From positions 496,001 through 560,000 of the forward strand of contig ML986581.1 in the NCBI GenBank assembly GCA_010094045.1: a stretch of 64,000 nt of DNA, written 5' to 3'. The translations under genes were made by a program, and so were the position numbers. Position 1 is the first letter of the stretch, and every line of letters starts with the position of its first letter. Origin of the DNA: Lojkania enalia. Lineage: Eukaryota > Ascomycota > Dothideomycetes > Pleosporales. The notes beneath the pieces were generated by a model. The model ran no database searches and was not told the origin of the DNA. It saw only the letters and a list, made by a program, of their open reading frames with translations. Positions 1-10,850 of this stretch are shown here, one piece after another.

Positions 1-61
1 CTCCCTTCCTAAATCTCCAATCTAGACAAGCATTCTGAAGAAGAAAAAAAGAAAACAAGCA

Positions 62-565
62 ATGCCAACCTGGCGCCGTTCAAGCACGACCTCGGACGAC
101 AGCTCGGCCCGCGAACAGGCTCGGTTAGCGGCAAGGCAGCGCCGCGATATCTACATGCGAATCAGAGGTAGGGACTCCATTCTGCCATAATTTTGTGTGG
201 CTGGTGTAGCGACCCATAACACGCACGTGCTCACTTCCCCTTTTCGTCCAGCACACTTATCAAGCCTCTACCCCCAATACCCCAACCTTCTCGTTCGCAC
301 CCAACAATCTATCGGTGCGGGAGGACAACCTTGTTACATCGCACTAGTTCTGTATGAAACGGTGCAGTCATCCCGCTTGACGCCCGCGAATCCGGTCATC
401 GGATATGACGAAGGGTACTACGATGACAGGTTGTTGGGGCATGACATTTCACAGTATACTGTACTGTTGAATGGGACGCCAGGGGGGGATCAAACAGAGG
501 GGATGAGTAGGTTGTTAGAGAGGGCGGAATTGCTTGTTAGGAGTGGATGGACGAGTAGTGGATGA
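62..565 (+). CDS. Small hypothetical protein, two exons
   Basis: Exons 62-167 and 252-565, joined by an 84-nt GT-AG intron, give about 139 aa. The N-terminus is Ser/Arg-rich with a basic helix-like stretch (QARLAARQRRDIY) that runs across the junction into a more ordered part (SSLYPQYPNLL, GYDEGYYDD). There is no signal peptide or membrane segment. I do not recognise the family. The ATG follows an A-rich leader, and the spliced frame is open to the TGA at 563-565. It is convergent with SPB1, with 117 nt between the stops. Splicing looks sound; function is unknown. Confidence 0.55.
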
Positions 566-682
566 CAATCAGGATCACTGTTAGGGCACAAAATAGTGGT
601 CGGCTTGCTGGATACATAAAATTGCTATTAAGACAGTCCAAAAATTTTTTTTTAATCTTTTTCCATATCTAGAGCATACCAA

Positions 683-3230
683 TCACTTTCTCTTCTTCGC
701 TAACCTCTTCTCAGCCCGAACGTCCTTCTTCAGTCGGGAGTCTACCATTTTGTATTTCCCCTTAGCTCCCTTTGGTCGGCCCTTGATGCCATTATTACCT
801 CCCCTCGCAACAACAACAGTGACCTTCTGCTTCGGTTTCTTCTTTGCAGCTCTGCTCATCAGTCGCGCAATACTCTGTGCCTTTTCCTTCTCCGTCATGC
901 CTTCCTCATCAGCCAGTAGAGCGCTCTTTTTCTTTAGCTTCTCTAGCCGTTGCGCAGCCTTGAACTTCTTCCTCGCCTTGGCCTCGCGGACTTTCTTTAT
1001 AGGCCGGGCATTCAGGGCGCGCATCTTCTCCCTGATGGCAGCAGCAGCGGCGGCCGTAGTAGGTCGTTGAATCTTGGAGTGCTTATTTTCATCATCCAAG
1101 AACCAATCCGGAAGACCGTCAGTATCCCGGAAAGAGTACCTATTGAAGCCGTCATCGACTAGATCGTGTTTTGTCTTCTTTCCAGTGGCAAGTTGATGGG
1201 CTAGCGTCATCGCTTCTGCAGTAATGATGTCAATATTGGGGCGACCATTCTTCATTGGCATGTCGTCTTGCTCCCAAGCGGTCTCCTCACGCTTCACCTC
1301 CTCAATCTTATCTTCATCATTGTCAGATGACTCGTCCAATTCTTCCTCTAGGGGTAATTTCTTTGCATTCGCCTCTGCGACGGGCATTTCTGCTGTCTTC
1401 GACGCTTTTGAAGGTGGGAGCTCTTCAACATCACCTCCATGATCTTCCTCGATGTCAATCCCGCTATCCTCGTCTTCTTCAATACCATCTAACCCGTCGA
1501 TATCCTTGAAAATGTCTTGATCGAAGAATCTTGCTGCGCGTTTTGTAAGACCGCCCACTACGCCCATATTATCATCCAAGTCAGTGATTAAAGCTTGCGA
1601 GTTGTCTTCCTCGTCACTTATCTCACTAGCATCATCTTCGACAATCTCCTCATCACTGCTAGCCTCTTCCTTATCTGTGTCGGAAAACCCATGCCATTCG
1701 CCATCTTCGTCTTCCTTCCTGGCTCGCTTTGCTCGATACTTTGCGTCTTTTGCTGACTTCTGCTCCACGTACTCGTTGTACATGTTGTCAAGATCACGCT
1801 CCAACTGATCCCCCTCTTCGTCCGTCTCTACATCCTCTTCATCACTAGACTCCTGACGCTTTTCTTGCTCCACGACGGTCGCCATCCTTCCCTTAGCTAC
1901 CCTCGCGAGTGCACCGGCATTTTCGACGGCCTTCAATCCAAACATAGAGCCTTCTCCATGAGGTCCGACTTGTTCCATACCAATCTCCATAGGTGTTGTC
2001 ATGTTCCTCTGCATACGCACGATTTCCCTCTGCTTCTTTTCATTCTCACGTCGCCGCTCTTTTTTCTTTTTCTTTGAATCTTGTTCCCTAAGCCTCTCCA
2101 TCTCCTCTTGGATCTTCATTTCTTCATCCATTGACTCGATTTCAGCGACTTCTTCATTTTCTTCCGCGTCCTTTTGTTTCGAAGAGAAACCGAAGATCTC
2201 CCTCACCCTCAATCGCCACCGCAACAACCGCTTAAAATCCGCTCTCCCTAATACCTTCAGGTCATTACAGCAATCACGAATCTCCTGTGTCGTCTCCGGC
2301 AATTTACTGATAGTGGTAATCGCAATATCCCCGTTTGGCTTTTGGTCGAAGCTCAATTTGTTTAGGCTTCCAAGCATAGCAATGGGGTCCGTGGTTTGGA
2401 TAAATTCGCTAACAGGTGCCTCTTTGTACTGCGTCCAGTCATCTTCGTCGTATCCTTCCCTCTTCCTCTTTTTTACCTCTGGTTTGAACACTTTAGCCTC
2501 GTTGTTGGGCGCGGGATCGGACAATTCGGCGAAAACAGAGCGAGGATCGAGGAATTTCGGATCAATGTGCTTGGGCGCTTTGTAGCCTCGGCAGACAACG
2601 AAGATTTCAGCGGAGACGTTACGGGACGACGGCGGTTTCGTAGCTTCGACTTTTGTGAAGAGCTGGTTGAACACCCATAGAAGCGAATTGTAGTCTTTAG
2701 ACCTGAAGATCTTCGTAACGAAGGTTCCTCCTTCGACCAAAAATTCAGTTGCAAGCTTCAGCGACTGCAATACCAGCTCTGCTTGCGAGAAGGCATCCTG
2801 CACCCACGCCGTACCCACATTGGGCGCTCCATCGTGAAGTACGGAGTCAGCCTTCCAGGTCTTCAAATGCTGTCGCAGGGTGGCACGGCACTTGTCGGTT
2901 GTGATATCGCTCTGGAAAGTAATGCATCGTGGAACGGGCTTGATTGGGGCCAGGTCGACCCCAACGATGAGGGAATTAGCGGGCATAACCTCGGCGGCAA
3001 CCTGACACCATGACTGTAGATGTTAGCACCTTGAAATAGTTATCGTGGGCAAAACAACTCACTCCAGGCGCCGCGCACAAATCGATCAAGACCTTGCTCT
3101 TTTCCAGGAAATGGTACTTCTTGTTCAGCTGGATCAGCTTGAAGGCGGCTCGGGCCCGGTAGCCCTTCTCCTTGGCAAGCTTGTACCATTTGTCGAGACG
3201 GCCTTTGCCGTGCTTTTTCTGAATGGCCAT
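683..3230 (-). CDS. SPB1: Spb1, AdoMet-dependent rRNA 2'-O-methyltransferase (FtsJ family)
   Basis: Nucleolar methyltransferase of 60S pre-ribosomes; in yeast it modifies the A-loop of 25S rRNA and is needed for large-subunit assembly. Exon 1 (3063-3230) and exon 2 (683-3013) flank a 49-nt intron and give 832 aa, close to yeast Spb1 (841). The N-terminal FtsJ domain has the SAM-binding [15 protein letters not shown] (built across the splice) and the K-D-K-E set, seen in [24 protein letters not shown] and SAEIFVV. A long acidic middle region and a Lys/Arg-rich C-terminal Spb1 domain follow. I chose MAIQKKHGK at 3230 because it matches family N-termini; an in-frame ATG lies 7 codons upstream. 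Head-to-head with the next gene. Confidence 0.95.
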
Positions 3231-3391
3231 GGCTCCGGTGGTGTTGGGCAACCAGCGACAATGAAGCGGGGAAGTGAATCACTGGCCGAAATTTTTGGTG
3301 TTGCGCCGCGGCGGTGAAGGGCGGCAGAATCGGCGCCCGGTCATTAAGTCGCCGCTGATGACCGTCTAGTCCTGGAAAGCACAGGGCAGCT
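3231..3391. promoter_or_regulatory. Shared promoter of SPB1 and the hydrolase gene, with RRPE-like element
   Basis: Only 161 bp separate the two start codons. On the SPB1 strand it holds AAAAATTT (3289-3296), about 60 bp from the SPB1 ATG. This resembles the RRPE box of ribosome-biogenesis genes. The element is seen directly; its function is inferred from the target gene. Confidence 0.4.
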
Positions 3392-6300
3392 ATGACGAAT
3401 GACAACATCCTCACAACTGCTCTCGGACCAAAGGTAAACACCGATCGCCTCATTTCCTTTACCCAGGATACTCACGAAAGCGTTCAGAGACCGTCAGGTC
3501 TACTGGAGCATCTGAATGCCCGTTTAGGAATGACCCCCCGCAAGAAGTCGAAGCCGAACCCCAAGGCACCTGCTGAAGGTACCACCGCTCCCAGCCCCGA
3601 GGCACCTACCGAAGCCAGCAGTTCGAACACACCGACGAGCACACCCGGAAGCAGTCAGATACTCCCAAATGCTCCTTATGCCCCATTAGCGTCCAAATCT
3701 ACTCCGAATATATCGACCTCGAACCGAAGTACTACGGCCGCAACCTCGAGCACGCAGTCCTTGAACAAGAGACCGAGCCGAAAGTGGTTGGGCGGCACTG
3801 GCAGCTGGCGATCGAAAGCGCCCCCTGTTGCTAGCATTGCAAGGGAGAGTATAGGTGTTGCTGGTGGGGCTACGTCGGAGCTGCCCACTGAAGAGTCGAA
3901 GCGGGCAAAGGAAAAGGAACAATCCCCCACAAAGCTCTTGTCGAAGCGGAGATCAAGCAAAGGCGATGCGATTCCGGCCTCCATGACCATGCTCAATGTA
4001 TCTTCAAACGGTTCCATGGACCAAATGTCGGAACCTAAGCCGAGTGACGCGCCGAAAGGGAGACCCGAGCCGCCACCCCCCAAAATAGATGAGCCGCCAT
4101 TACCACCTGATCCTTCAAAGAAAGAGCAGAGTAAAGAACCCATAAGTACATTTGGATGGCGGAGCTGGTGGTCGCGGCCGGATGGCTACTCGGATGGGGC
4201 TAAGACGAACGTGAGTGACACGAAAGACGCGCAGACAACGCCCTTGCCTAGTGGAACGCCATCAGAAGAAACTGATACGAAGGCGAAAGAGATGACGAAA
4301 GACGCCTCGCAAACAGAACAGGCGCCGGGCCAGGATACAGAGATGAAGGAAGCCCAGTCGAATCTAGACGGTCAAGGTGGAGGTACTGAGATGAAAGATG
4401 CCCCTCCGCAGAATACTACTACACCCAGTACTGCACCCACCACATCATGGTTCTGGTTGTGGAGTAGCACTCAGAATGCTCAACTAAATCCTGAACATAA
4501 ACCTACCGTGGGTTCTAATGCGAAGTCGGAAAATGAGGAGATTGCACGGGCGAATACCTCCCCTTCAGACGCCCAAGCCAATGCAACTAAGACTCCTCTG
4601 CCCATCCAGGATAATAAAACAGACACAAACGGTTCCTCAAAGCCCTCCGGATGGGCATTTTGGTTCAAGGACAAACCGAAGGGGAATAATTCATCAGCCG
4701 ACGGCGTACCCCACAAACAGGTAGGCGAGGTAGCTGTATTCGATACGCCTTCACAATCCCATCCCGAAGCAGCCCAGTTTAATGAACAAGAAGAGCAATC
4801 AAAAGATGAACCTGCAAAGCCGGCCGAGGAAGCTCCAGCAAAGAGATCGTTCCTCTCCCTTCGCGGGCGTCCAAAAGCCAAATCTACCCCAAAGGATACA
4901 GATATACAGAGCTCCAGTAAAACTGCAACATCCTCCAAAACTTCACCCTCACATTCCCCCACGCGTCCCGACACAGCTCCTGCTGCTCAGTCTGCCCCAA
5001 AACAAGCAAAGCCAACAAAACAAGAGCCACCCAATATCCTCCTACCGGGATTTAAGAGCACGTATAGGATGGTCCAGAAACCGTCATATTGGCAACAGAT
5101 TAGACAGTATTTTCTCGGGGGTGAACCAGCTATGCCACATCTCCACATAAATCCCGCGCCGCCTCACATAAAGAAGGCTATCGCAATCGGTGTGCACGGC
5201 TTTTTCCCCGCTCCAATGTTTCAAAAAATCCTTGGGCAACCCACTGGGACGTCTGTGCGCTTCGCTAATATGGCCGCAACGGCTATCAAGAAGTGGACTG
5301 AAGAGCGCGGTTATACCCCAGAGATTGAGCAGGTAGCCCTTGAAGGCGAGGGTTTTATTGCCGAGCGGGTTAATACTCTATGGAAACTTCTGCTAAATTG
5401 GATTGAGCAAATCAAGGCTGCCGATTTCATTCTCGTCGCCTGCCACTCCCAAGGCGTGCCAGTTGCGATGATGCTAGTCGCAAAGCTTATTCAATTTGGC
5501 TGCGTGACGGGGGCCAGGATTGGTGTCTGTGCAATGGCTGGCGTTAATTTGGGTCCATTCATTGAATACAAGACGAGGTATTTTGGGCCAACCGCTGCAG
5601 AGCTGTTTGAGTTCTCCAACCCGAAAAGTCTAGTCAGTCAGATGTACCTTGCCGCTCTTGATGAGGTCTTGCGGTCAGGCGTAAGAATTGTGTATGTTGG
5701 CAGTATCGACGACCAGCTGGTTTCTTTAGAGGTAAGTACATTCAATACTATTCTTAGCCGGGACGTGATTTGTCATATTGCACCTATAGGCAATACAATA
5801 CCTTTGGTTACGATTAGTCTAACCTATGTATAGTCTTCGACATTTTCGAACCTCTCCCACCCCTATATCTATCGTGCTGTCTTTGTGGACGGCCGTCTTC
5901 ACGCTCCGGATTTTCTTACCCACCTTGTCGGCTTCACTCTCAAACTCCGCAATCTGGGTCTTCCAGACCATGGTCTTATTCGCGAACTTTCCCCGGCCGT
6001 CGCAGGTTCTCTGTACGGTGGCGAGGGCCATTCACGGCTCTATGAAGAACCACACGTCTATGAACTCGCTGTTCAGCATACCCTCGAAACAACCTCCCTC
6101 CCAATCCAGCCACAGCAACGTCCCTCCACCTCCGCTTCTTTTAAAGGCATAAACATTCCCATCCCAGGTGCGCCGACAGATGCTAAAGATCCGTATGCAC
6201 TCAAGGTCAAAGACTACGAGACGGTAGGGAGTGGGAATCAGAACCCTTATTACCTACCTTGGGCAATGAGGGGATTACTAGAAGAAGAATTTGTCAGAAA

Positions 6301-6415
6301 GGAGCTAGGGAGGGAGGTCGAGGAGTTACTGGCTATGTTTGAGAGTTGGAAGCCTATCGGCAAAGGATTGAAGGATGTTAAGTTTCGGCTCGAGGCTGTA
6401 AGGAGTAAACTTTAA
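3392..6415 (+). CDS. Large alpha/beta-hydrolase (YML020W-like putative lipase)
   Basis: Exons 3392-5731 and 5834-6415 (102-nt intron) give 973 aa. The first ~540 residues are low-complexity Ser/Pro/Thr/Lys-rich and probably disordered, with repeated Trp motifs (FGWRSWWS, TSWFWLWSS, SGWAFWFKD). The C-terminal half is an alpha/beta-hydrolase fold: GVHGFFPA oxyanion-type strand, nucleophile elbow ACHSQGVP (Ser near residue 686), GSIDDQLV with a likely acid residue, and a C-terminal His in GRLHAPDF read across the splice. The family matches the uncharacterised yeast YML020W type. Substrate and location are unknown. The start is the first ATG in the frame and is not independently supported. Confidence 0.8.
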
Positions 6416-6852
6416 GGAAATGGCCAGGATTAACATGTGACGATGTTCGGAAAGAGTGTCCTAGGACTATATCTGAATGCCGAGTCGCAATTGGGATGAA
6501 TATTCTAGTCTTGGCGAGGGCTTAAGGAGCTGATATATAATCGCAGAAATATAAGGGCGGTATTGGTTTTGTGCATGTCGGCGTTTAGGTATTGGGAGTT
6601 GGTTCTCGGGTCCTTCAGTTTGCGATACCTAGCTAGATCACAGCTGCGATTAGATCGTTGCCACAATTAATGAATGCATTAGTACATGATAGATATTTTC
6701 AGCCGGGCTTGATCTTCATTCCAAAACATCAAACCATATTCGTTATTTCCTGAAATCATTGACAAATCCGCTTAACGCCAGGACCCATGCAATCGTCTTT
6801 CGCCTTGCCTCCTAATAGCAGTATTCAATCAAAAGCCTCTCCGGACATTCAT
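6416..6852. other. Convergent intergenic region
   Basis: 3' flanks of the hydrolase gene (+) and RFA3 (-). AT-rich, with no supported coding frame or RNA gene. Confidence 0.6.
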
Positions 6853-7356
6853 TCAATCCATATCGTAGAAAATCTCTTTGTGTCGATGCGTAGCTTCCAC
6901 GACAGCAGTTATAGCATTAATATCTATACCTCCGTTAGAACCTTACGCATAGAGAAGGGAGTGGAGGCGTACGTACCGATATCCGTGCCGAAATCCGTAG
7001 CAGCTTGTACCTTAACATGCAGATTGCCCTCGACTTTGCCGATGATTTCTACGAAGCGGTTTACGGCTAGGTGAGTGTCCTAGATCCTCATTAGTTCACG
7101 TCGTTCTGCATGTTACGTAGTGTTGTTGCGAATGTTGTCGGGAATGGCGTCATGTACCCGCCGTAGACATAGCCCCGATGTGGAAATGGGGGGATTAGAG
7201 ACGTACGCGATTGAGAACGACATTGACATTACCCCCCGCATCGATAACTGCCGTGTCGCCCCTCAATTGCACGACCTTGCCTACCATACGCACGAGTTTG
7301 TGTTGGAAGGAGTTTAAATGTGGGGCTAGGATTCGGGGGGTTTGTGGGTGCTCCAT
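6853..7356 (-). CDS. RFA3: Replication protein A subunit 3 (RPA14), three exons
   Basis: Smallest subunit of the heterotrimeric single-strand DNA-binding protein RPA, nuclear, used in replication, repair and recombination. Exons 7207-7356, 6977-7079 and 6853-6923, with introns of 127 and 53 nt, give 107 aa, the usual family size. The spliced product reads as one OB fold: PRILAPHLNSF, LVRMVGKVVQL, NVNVVLNRDTHL (across splice 1), FVEIIGKVEG, ATDFGTDIDINA (across splice 2) and a C-terminal helix THRHKEIFYD. Intron 1 has a good branch site (actaat) and a ctag acceptor. No single frame shows the gene, so it is easy to miss. Two MBF-like boxes lie upstream. Confidence 0.88.
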
Positions 7357-7489
7357 TTTCACAAGTCGACTTCAGTTTTTCTAGTGTGTGATGTGGAGTT
7401 GCGAATATGCAGATGAGCTGGGAATGAGGCGGATAGGGTTGTGGTGTCAAGTCGAAGTGTGGGACGTGGTCGCGGAGAGAAGCCTTGCG

Positions 7490-7504
7490 ACGCGATTGAC
7501 GCGA
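7490..7504. promoter_or_regulatory. Two WCGCGW (MBF/MCB-like) boxes upstream of RFA3
   Basis: ACGCGA occurs at 7490-7495 and 7499-7504, 134-148 bp upstream of the RFA3 ATG. A CACGTG E-box follows at 7532-7537. MBF boxes control S-phase genes in yeasts, and RFA3 is a classic target class. Assignment is by inference. Confidence 0.4.
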
Positions 7505-7756
7505 GATTTGACGGCTAGCGTGATGCGCGGTCACGTGTACAAAATTCATCGAAAAGGGTAAGAGGCGAAGAAATAGGATTGCTTCACAAGTATAGTGAAT
7601 AATTAGAGGCTAAGAGGCATAGAAAGAATTCAGAGGTTTTGCAGAGATAGAAAAATATCCACACGTTCACTAATGATTCCATTCCTCATGATACCCTAAA
7701 AGGCTTGAAAAGCACAACTCCCAGCCCAATATTGATCATCCTACACTATATTTCTC

Positions 7757-9174
7757 GAATCGTCGTTCCAATAAAGGAATCAAAAGCTGCGTGCTCTTCT
7801 CCTGAGGCAAGACGAGCAAACACCATCGCCCCTCTTCCACATCCCAAAACAAAGTCAGACGACCCTTCACTGAAGTTTTCCAAGCTTTACTCCTTCGGGA
7901 CCTGGTTGGCTTCTAATGTTGCAGACAGAGGCTCACAAATCGAATCATTGAACAGATATTCGAGTACCCTGTCATCGGCGTCCTGTTCCGATCCAGAAGC
8001 GCCTTCGACCTTTAGGGCCTGGCTGGCTATAACGACTTCGAATATAAGAGCACTGGTCCCATCGCCAATGTCCTCCTGGTCGTCAGACTCTTCAATCTGT
8101 AAAGTCTATTTGAGTTCGATGTCCTCATCATCTTCAACCTCTTCACTGTGTGGATTCTGGTTAGCTTCAACAGCTGCAGACATGGCGAAACTAAGTTCAT
8201 TGTTAATGTCGTCCTCATCTTCGCTGTCCTTTCCCGAGTCATCGACATTTGTGGCCTGTTGATTCTGGGATTCTGTTGCCCTAGGACAAAGTCCAGGTTG
8301 CTGCCGGGCTTCTTTTGATGCTTCAGCAAGGGTTGCAGAGAACCCGGGGTCGTTTAGAGCTGGGAATTCTGGCCTCGATCGATTCGTCGTTTACGCCTTC
8401 CACGCTTGGGTATCGGAGGGCTAGCAGGCGCTTCAACAGAATCTACCATCCTCTTCCGACCCTTCTAATCGGGAGGAGGCAGACCAAGATGCCTTTCCAA
8501 CTTCGAGGCCTTTAAAGTCTCCTTATCTCTTTTAATCTTATCCTCCCAGCCTTCCTTCTTCTCTCTCGATAGCCTCCCAGGCCAAGATGTGTAAACGTGC
8601 CTCGTTGAAGTCGATGAACCACTGTAAAATTTCTTCAATGTGATTCATCGTAGCCTCATTACTCGGCCAGTACTTGGTGGCAAACTCTTCTTTATGCTTT
8701 TCCTTTGTTTTCCGGGAAATAAAGGACTCCACCCATTTAAATATATAGCCTTCCTCTTCTTTGATCCCGCGGAGGCGCTTCACCCGTTTCTGGTTGGTCG
8801 TTGGTTATATTTATAACCGTTCATGAAGGTTGGCAATGGCCGGGTCGTGAGTGTAGTTGCGCCGGAGGATAATGTCGCTGTACCGGACATGATTGGCGGT
8901 ACAGTAACTGGGGCCGACTCGGCTCGAATTGATCCCGTTCCTGCCCTACCTGGTACGGAGCCAGTATGAACTGGTTCTGAACCAGCTGGAAGTGATGCTG
9001 TCCTAGCTGGTGCTGATGATATACTATCTGGGGTCGGCAGTGGATCGGCGGTGGTAGGCGATATACGGCCTGACTTTGATAAAATACTAGCTGTGTATGA
9101 TTCTGTAACGTCGGGAGCTAGTAAGGTGCCGGCGTCGTCTGTCCCTGTGCGGCCATTTGCTGTTGGTCAGCCAT
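7757..9174 (-). pseudogene. Decayed repeat-like gene of unknown function
   Basis: A minus-strand reading begins MADQQQMAAQGQ (ATG at 9174). It continues as a Pro/Ser/Thr- or Gln-rich stretch, then IFKWVESFISRKTK, KYWPSNEATMNHIEEI, LKASKLERHLGLPPP, a basic PIPKRGRRKRR and an acidic tail (KDSEDEDDINNE, HSEEVEDDED). Staying on this reading needs at least two frame changes and passes several stops. Most stops are TAG/TAA where CAG/CAA would fit, that is C-to-T at CpA as left by repeat-induced point mutation. Short plus-strand frames here are shadows. I do not recognise a named family; it resembles lineage-specific repeat-associated proteins. A possible LTR lies 250 bp away. Confidence 0.5.
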
Positions 9175-10007
9175 GTGATATTACTGCTGACCCGTCCAGT
9201 TTTGTGAAAAGCAAGGCTCAAACTGCTGCGGATAAGGGACCGTTTCGTAACACTACTAGTCCTTCCTAGCCAATCTATTGTAGAGGAATAATAAAGTATT
9301 GTTATCGTTGCATTCCATTATGGTAAAGTGAGGAAGTAGTGACAAGATAGTGGGTGGATGTGAAGATTAGAATAGTAAGCTAAAAATTGTAGAGTGAACT
9401 TTGAGCGAAGTGGATAGTTGTGTGATGAAAGAACGAAATCCAGAGAAAATACTAAAGATGGAGAAATGGGCATACTTATAAATAATTTCTGTGATAGGGA
9501 TTTAGCGAGTCTACTGAGTACGATTTCCTACTACTGTACGGGAGCAAGTTATCTGGTTACAGGTTGTATCGGATACCGTCGCACGATATCAAATCATGCC
9601 GGATATCAGCTGATATACCCTTTCTTATGTATATAAATATGGCCTGCTGGCCATCTTGAATCAGGCAGTTCAGTTCCTCATATCCCTCCCTGAGACAAGA
9701 TCCGCCTCTCACCACAATTTTCAGTATCCAAAAAAAAAAAAAAAAAAAAAACTCGCTGAACGAATCGAAAGCATGGTATCCAGCTCATACAAAACTTAGC
9801 TCAGAAAATATTCATATATGAAAAAGGAAAAGGAGACCTTTACCGTACCTTAATGATACCGAAACATGGTTTAATAGGTGGGGTAGAAGAACGATCATGT
9901 TGTCCGGTGCTGTGGTGGATAGGTGCGAAAATAGCTTTAGTGCCATATTCACACTGGGAGACCATGTGACTGGCCCAATTACTGCTGAGAAACTAGCTTC
10001 AAAATAT
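9175..10007. other. Gene-free AT-rich stretch around the possible LTR
   Basis: Apart from the LTR-like block (9421-9716) and a run of about 20 A residues near 9730-9750, I see no coding potential. It is AT-rich with many stops in all frames. Confidence 0.5.
9421..9716 (+). mobile_element. Possible LTR (solo or remnant) of a retrotransposon
   Basis: A 296-bp block starts TGTGATGA and ends TCACCACA. These ends are imperfect inverted repeats differing by one G/A transition, with the TG...CA termini of LTRs. Inside is a TATA-like tatataaatatgg (near 9630), followed by a transcribed-looking leader. No matching 5-bp duplication flanks it, and no second copy or pol frame is in the window, so this is a candidate only. 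Confidence 0.3.
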
Positions 10008-10850
10008 TCATGCTAACCGACTATGGCGGGGCCAAATCTCATGAAATTTCCAAAACCCTCTCGAATCTAATTTTCGCCCTAATTGCTCCATGGATCTTGG
10101 GAGGGCACGGACATTCTCTTCCACCATGAGTTCGCCCACCCATTTTCCGAATTGTAACCTCTTTTCAGCATCAACGCTACTCTCCTCACCAGTTAAGGCG
10201 CTAAAGCTCATGATCAAATCATACCAATCGTAGACCCTTAGGTCAGCAATAATCCATCTCTTCCCTGGTGACGGTTTGCGATGTACTGCAATGATAGCTC
10301 TTGCGACATCCTCGCCGTGAATAAAGTGTACAGCCTTCCTCTTTGCTATATCTTCTTTTGATTTCGCAAGTCGCGATAACCAGTTCTTTGGTTCGCGCTT
10401 CCCGCCATATAATCCTGCTAAATTAAGCACGCAACCGCCGACTTCGGTGAGTAATTCGTCTTCCGCAATGGCTCTCGCGTGCGATTTATCGTAAACGGAA
10501 TCTTCTGTGTTCCAGTCAGAGGCTTGATTGAAGATCTCAGTCGAACCGAGTTGAATCCAGCGATTGTTGCTTCCATGCACTGTCTGATATAGCGATGTGA
10601 TTCGCTTAGATTGACCGAGGCCTACGAGAGGAAACGTGACGAGGACGGTTCGGGCCGATGGTAGTTGCTTGTATGGCTCCCTATTCGACGACTCAGGGTC
10701 AAATATGAATGGGATCGTTCCATCTCTTCCTGTAGTCGTTGTCTCCGCATGCACAATAGATGCGGAATCCAATTGCGGAATGAGAAACGTAGACGTCCAT
10801 CCTGCACCAAGGATGAGTATGTCGACTGGCTGAGGCTTTTGACGGAGCAT
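10008..10850 (-). CDS. NAD(P)-binding Rossmann protein (atypical SDR / epimerase-like)
   Basis: Single exon, 280 aa. The N-terminus has a dinucleotide-binding strand-turn-helix with a modified glycine motif (ILILGAGWTSTFL). Later elements fit an extended or atypical SDR: RTVLVTFPL, a WIQLGSTEIFN strand, VLNLAGLYGGKREP (substrate side), and FIHGEDVARAIIAV, typical of the C-terminal part of NAD-dependent epimerases. The canonical YxxxK is not obvious, so it may not be a normal dehydrogenase. Substrate unknown. The start is the first ATG and directly precedes the Rossmann strand. It stands alone between repeat-rich and intergenic DNA. Confidence 0.75.
   Translation of the reverse strand: MLRQKPQPVDILILGAGWTSTFLIPQLDSASIVHAETTTTGRDGTIPFIFDPESSNREPYKQLPSARTVLVTFPLVGLGQSKRITSLYQTVHGSNNRWIQLGSTEIFNQASDWNTEDSVYDKSHARAIAEDELLTEVGGCVLNLAGLYGGKREPKNWLSRLAKSKEDIAKRKAVHFIHGEDVARAIIAVHRKPSPGKRWIIADLRVYDWYDLIMSFSALTGEESSVDAEKRLQFGKWVGELMVEENVRALPRSMEQLGRKLDSRGFWKFHEIWPRHSRLA

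Noticed and set aside
2001..2585. 194-codon plus-strand ORF inside SPB1
   Set aside because: Pure antisense shadow of the acidic SPB1 middle region (Phe/Ser-rich mirror of Glu/Lys codons).
8824..9270. Plus-strand frame rich in Ala/Gly/Val/Asp with one TGA
   Set aside because: It is antisense to the decayed minus-strand gene, whose pieces (KYWPSNEATMNH and others) look far more protein-like. The plus frame has no domain and an internal stop.
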